This document shows, piece after piece, positions 33,484 through 33,858 of a stretch of DNA of 33,858 bases. This DNA comes from Pseudomonadota bacterium (GTDB taxonomy: Bacteria; Pseudomonadota; Gammaproteobacteria; Pseudomonadales; Azotimanducaceae). Under the pieces are notes generated by a model. It made no database searches. It was not told the origin of the DNA and saw nothing but the letters and a program-made list of their open reading frames with translations. Each line of letters begins with the position of its first letter. Position 1 is the stretch's first letter. Made by a program: the position numbers and the translations under genes. Location of the stretch: positions 1 through 33,858 of the forward strand of contig JAQBUI010000048.1 in NCBI GenBank assembly GCA_027624035.1, given 5' to 3'.

Positions 33484-33507
33484 AGAAGATCCAGGACTGA
33501 CCGGACG

Positions 33508-33624
33508 TCAGCCGGTAACGAGCAGCGCCAGGCCGATCAGGCAAGCCGTGAGTACCATAATCCCCGCAAAACCGTAACCCATCAATCGAACGGTCTGGCT
33601 GTCTTGTTCGTCAAATACAGACAT
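33508..33624 (-). CDS. 38-residue single-pass membrane protein (small ORF)
   Basis: Not a recognised family. ATG at 33624 with AAGGAAAG five to six bases upstream. The protein starts MSVFDEQDSQTVRLMGYG, then one hydrophobic helix FAGIMVLTACLIGLALLV at 19-36 and ends TG-stop. The short acidic head and single helix suggest an inner-membrane micropeptide with the N-terminus in the cytoplasm. Gene-like support: a good start site, a promoter and a Fur-type operator aligned with it (33710-33757). It may be an accessory subunit or a regulatory peptide made under iron limitation (inference). Confidence 0.6.
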   Translation of the reverse strand: MSVFDEQDSQTVRLMGYGFAGIMVLTACLIGLALLVTG

Positions 33625-33633
33625 GATCTTTCC

Positions 33634-33655
33634 TTCCTGTCATCTTCCTGTCATC
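33634..33655 (+). repeat. 11-bp tandem duplication in the leader of the small membrane protein
   Basis: ttcctgtcatc at 33634-33644 and 33645-33655. On the minus strand this duplicates a purine-rich GATGACAGGAA just before the ribosome-binding site. Confidence 0.85.
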
Positions 33656-33709
33656 GTCGTAAGCCCCAGGGCGTGTTAGCAGCCGCTGGCGAACCGACCA
33701 AAGCGCCCT

Positions 33710-33737
33710 AATCTACTGATCTCACGCGACGAGTCAA
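33710..33737 (-). promoter_or_regulatory. Promoter of the small membrane protein
   Basis: On the minus strand TTGACT (33737-33732), 16 bases, TAGATT (33715-33710). It predicts transcription from about 33703 and a leader near 79 nt to the ATG at 33624. It directly abuts the Fur-like box. Confidence 0.6.
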
Positions 33738-33739
33738 TA

Positions 33740-33757
33740 GTTATCATTCTCATTCTC
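33740..33757 (-). promoter_or_regulatory. Fur-box-like operator
   Basis: On the minus strand three adjacent hexamers GAGAAT GAGAAT GATAAC (33757-33740) match the GATAAT repeat description of the Fur box. They sit two bases upstream of the -35 element, where bound Fur would block polymerase. It could also serve a plus-strand gene beyond the window edge. CGAGTC (33730-33735) and GACTCG (33772-33777) flank it as an inverted repeat. Confidence 0.6.
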
Positions 33758-33858
33758 AGTTACATTTTTGAGACTCGCTCCCACCGCCTCTCCCGGACGT
33801 TACCCGAATGCTCGACTGACGCGCTTGCCCGGTCGCTCCGCAGAGTATTTTCCAATTC

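Overview
The window looks like chromosomal DNA of a GC-rich (roughly 60% by eye), aerobic, probably marine-type gammaproteobacterium. This is inferred from the gene families: a DUF1631-type protein, Bcp, ChaC, a two-subunit KorAB, many acyl-CoA enzymes and a Fur-type operator. No rRNA, tRNA, integrase, transposase, phage gene or CRISPR array was seen. Genes are in short operons of one to three, on both strands, with frequent ATGA/GTGA/TGATG overlaps.

Layout. 1-301: repeat-rich leader. 302-1392: ChaC-type gamma-glutamylcyclotransferase and a carboxymuconolactone-decarboxylase-family protein. 1592-5015 (minus): korA-korB-bcp, a 2-oxoacid:ferredoxin oxidoreductase followed by a peroxiredoxin. 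5328-6839 (minus): an exported FHA protein with a degenerate trypsin-like domain. 7012-8351 (minus): an exported HEAT-like protein and a PhyH-type dioxygenase. 8692-10094: a CBS-domain protein translationally coupled to an unrecognised protein with a repeated FEARDL tail. 10124-14098: an LLM oxidoreductase divergent from an acid-CoA ligase/acyl-CoA carboxyltransferase pair. 14154-19354: a small exported protein, a membrane spermidine-synthase-like gene with an in-frame stop near its 5' end, an acyl-CoA dehydrogenase and a GT39-like membrane glycosyltransferase. 19392-24118 and 24138-25100: HsaA-like flavoprotein, second LLM oxidoreductase, two metallo-beta-lactamase-fold hydrolases, a mini-DUF1631 protein and a nitroreductase. 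25254-30779: an ETF-beta-lysine-methyltransferase-like protein, GNAT, a ClpP paralogue and two acyl-CoA synthetases, one FadD19-like. 30809-33624: PNPOx-fold protein, exported alpha/beta hydrolase, amidohydrolase-like protein and a 38-residue membrane protein behind a Fur-box promoter.

Theme. At least nine genes handle CoA thioesters or flavin-dependent oxidation of carbon skeletons (three ligases, one carboxyltransferase, two ACAD-fold enzymes, two LLM enzymes, PhyH, and a methyltransferase resembling the one that modifies ETF, the electron acceptor of acyl-CoA dehydrogenases). Together they suggest catabolism of branched or polycyclic acids, perhaps steroid- or terpenoid-like, but no complete named pathway is present.

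Most unusual features: (i) a dispersed ~90-bp repeat with four clear copies plus one partial, three of the four clear copies lying just 5' of a gene in the same orientation; (ii) the FEARDL-repeat protein; (iii) an amber codon interrupting the spermidine-synthase-like gene eight codons after a TGATG-coupled start; (iv) at least nine short tandem duplications with 11-19 bp units in intergenic or gene-end DNA; (v) a Fur-box-controlled 38-residue membrane protein.
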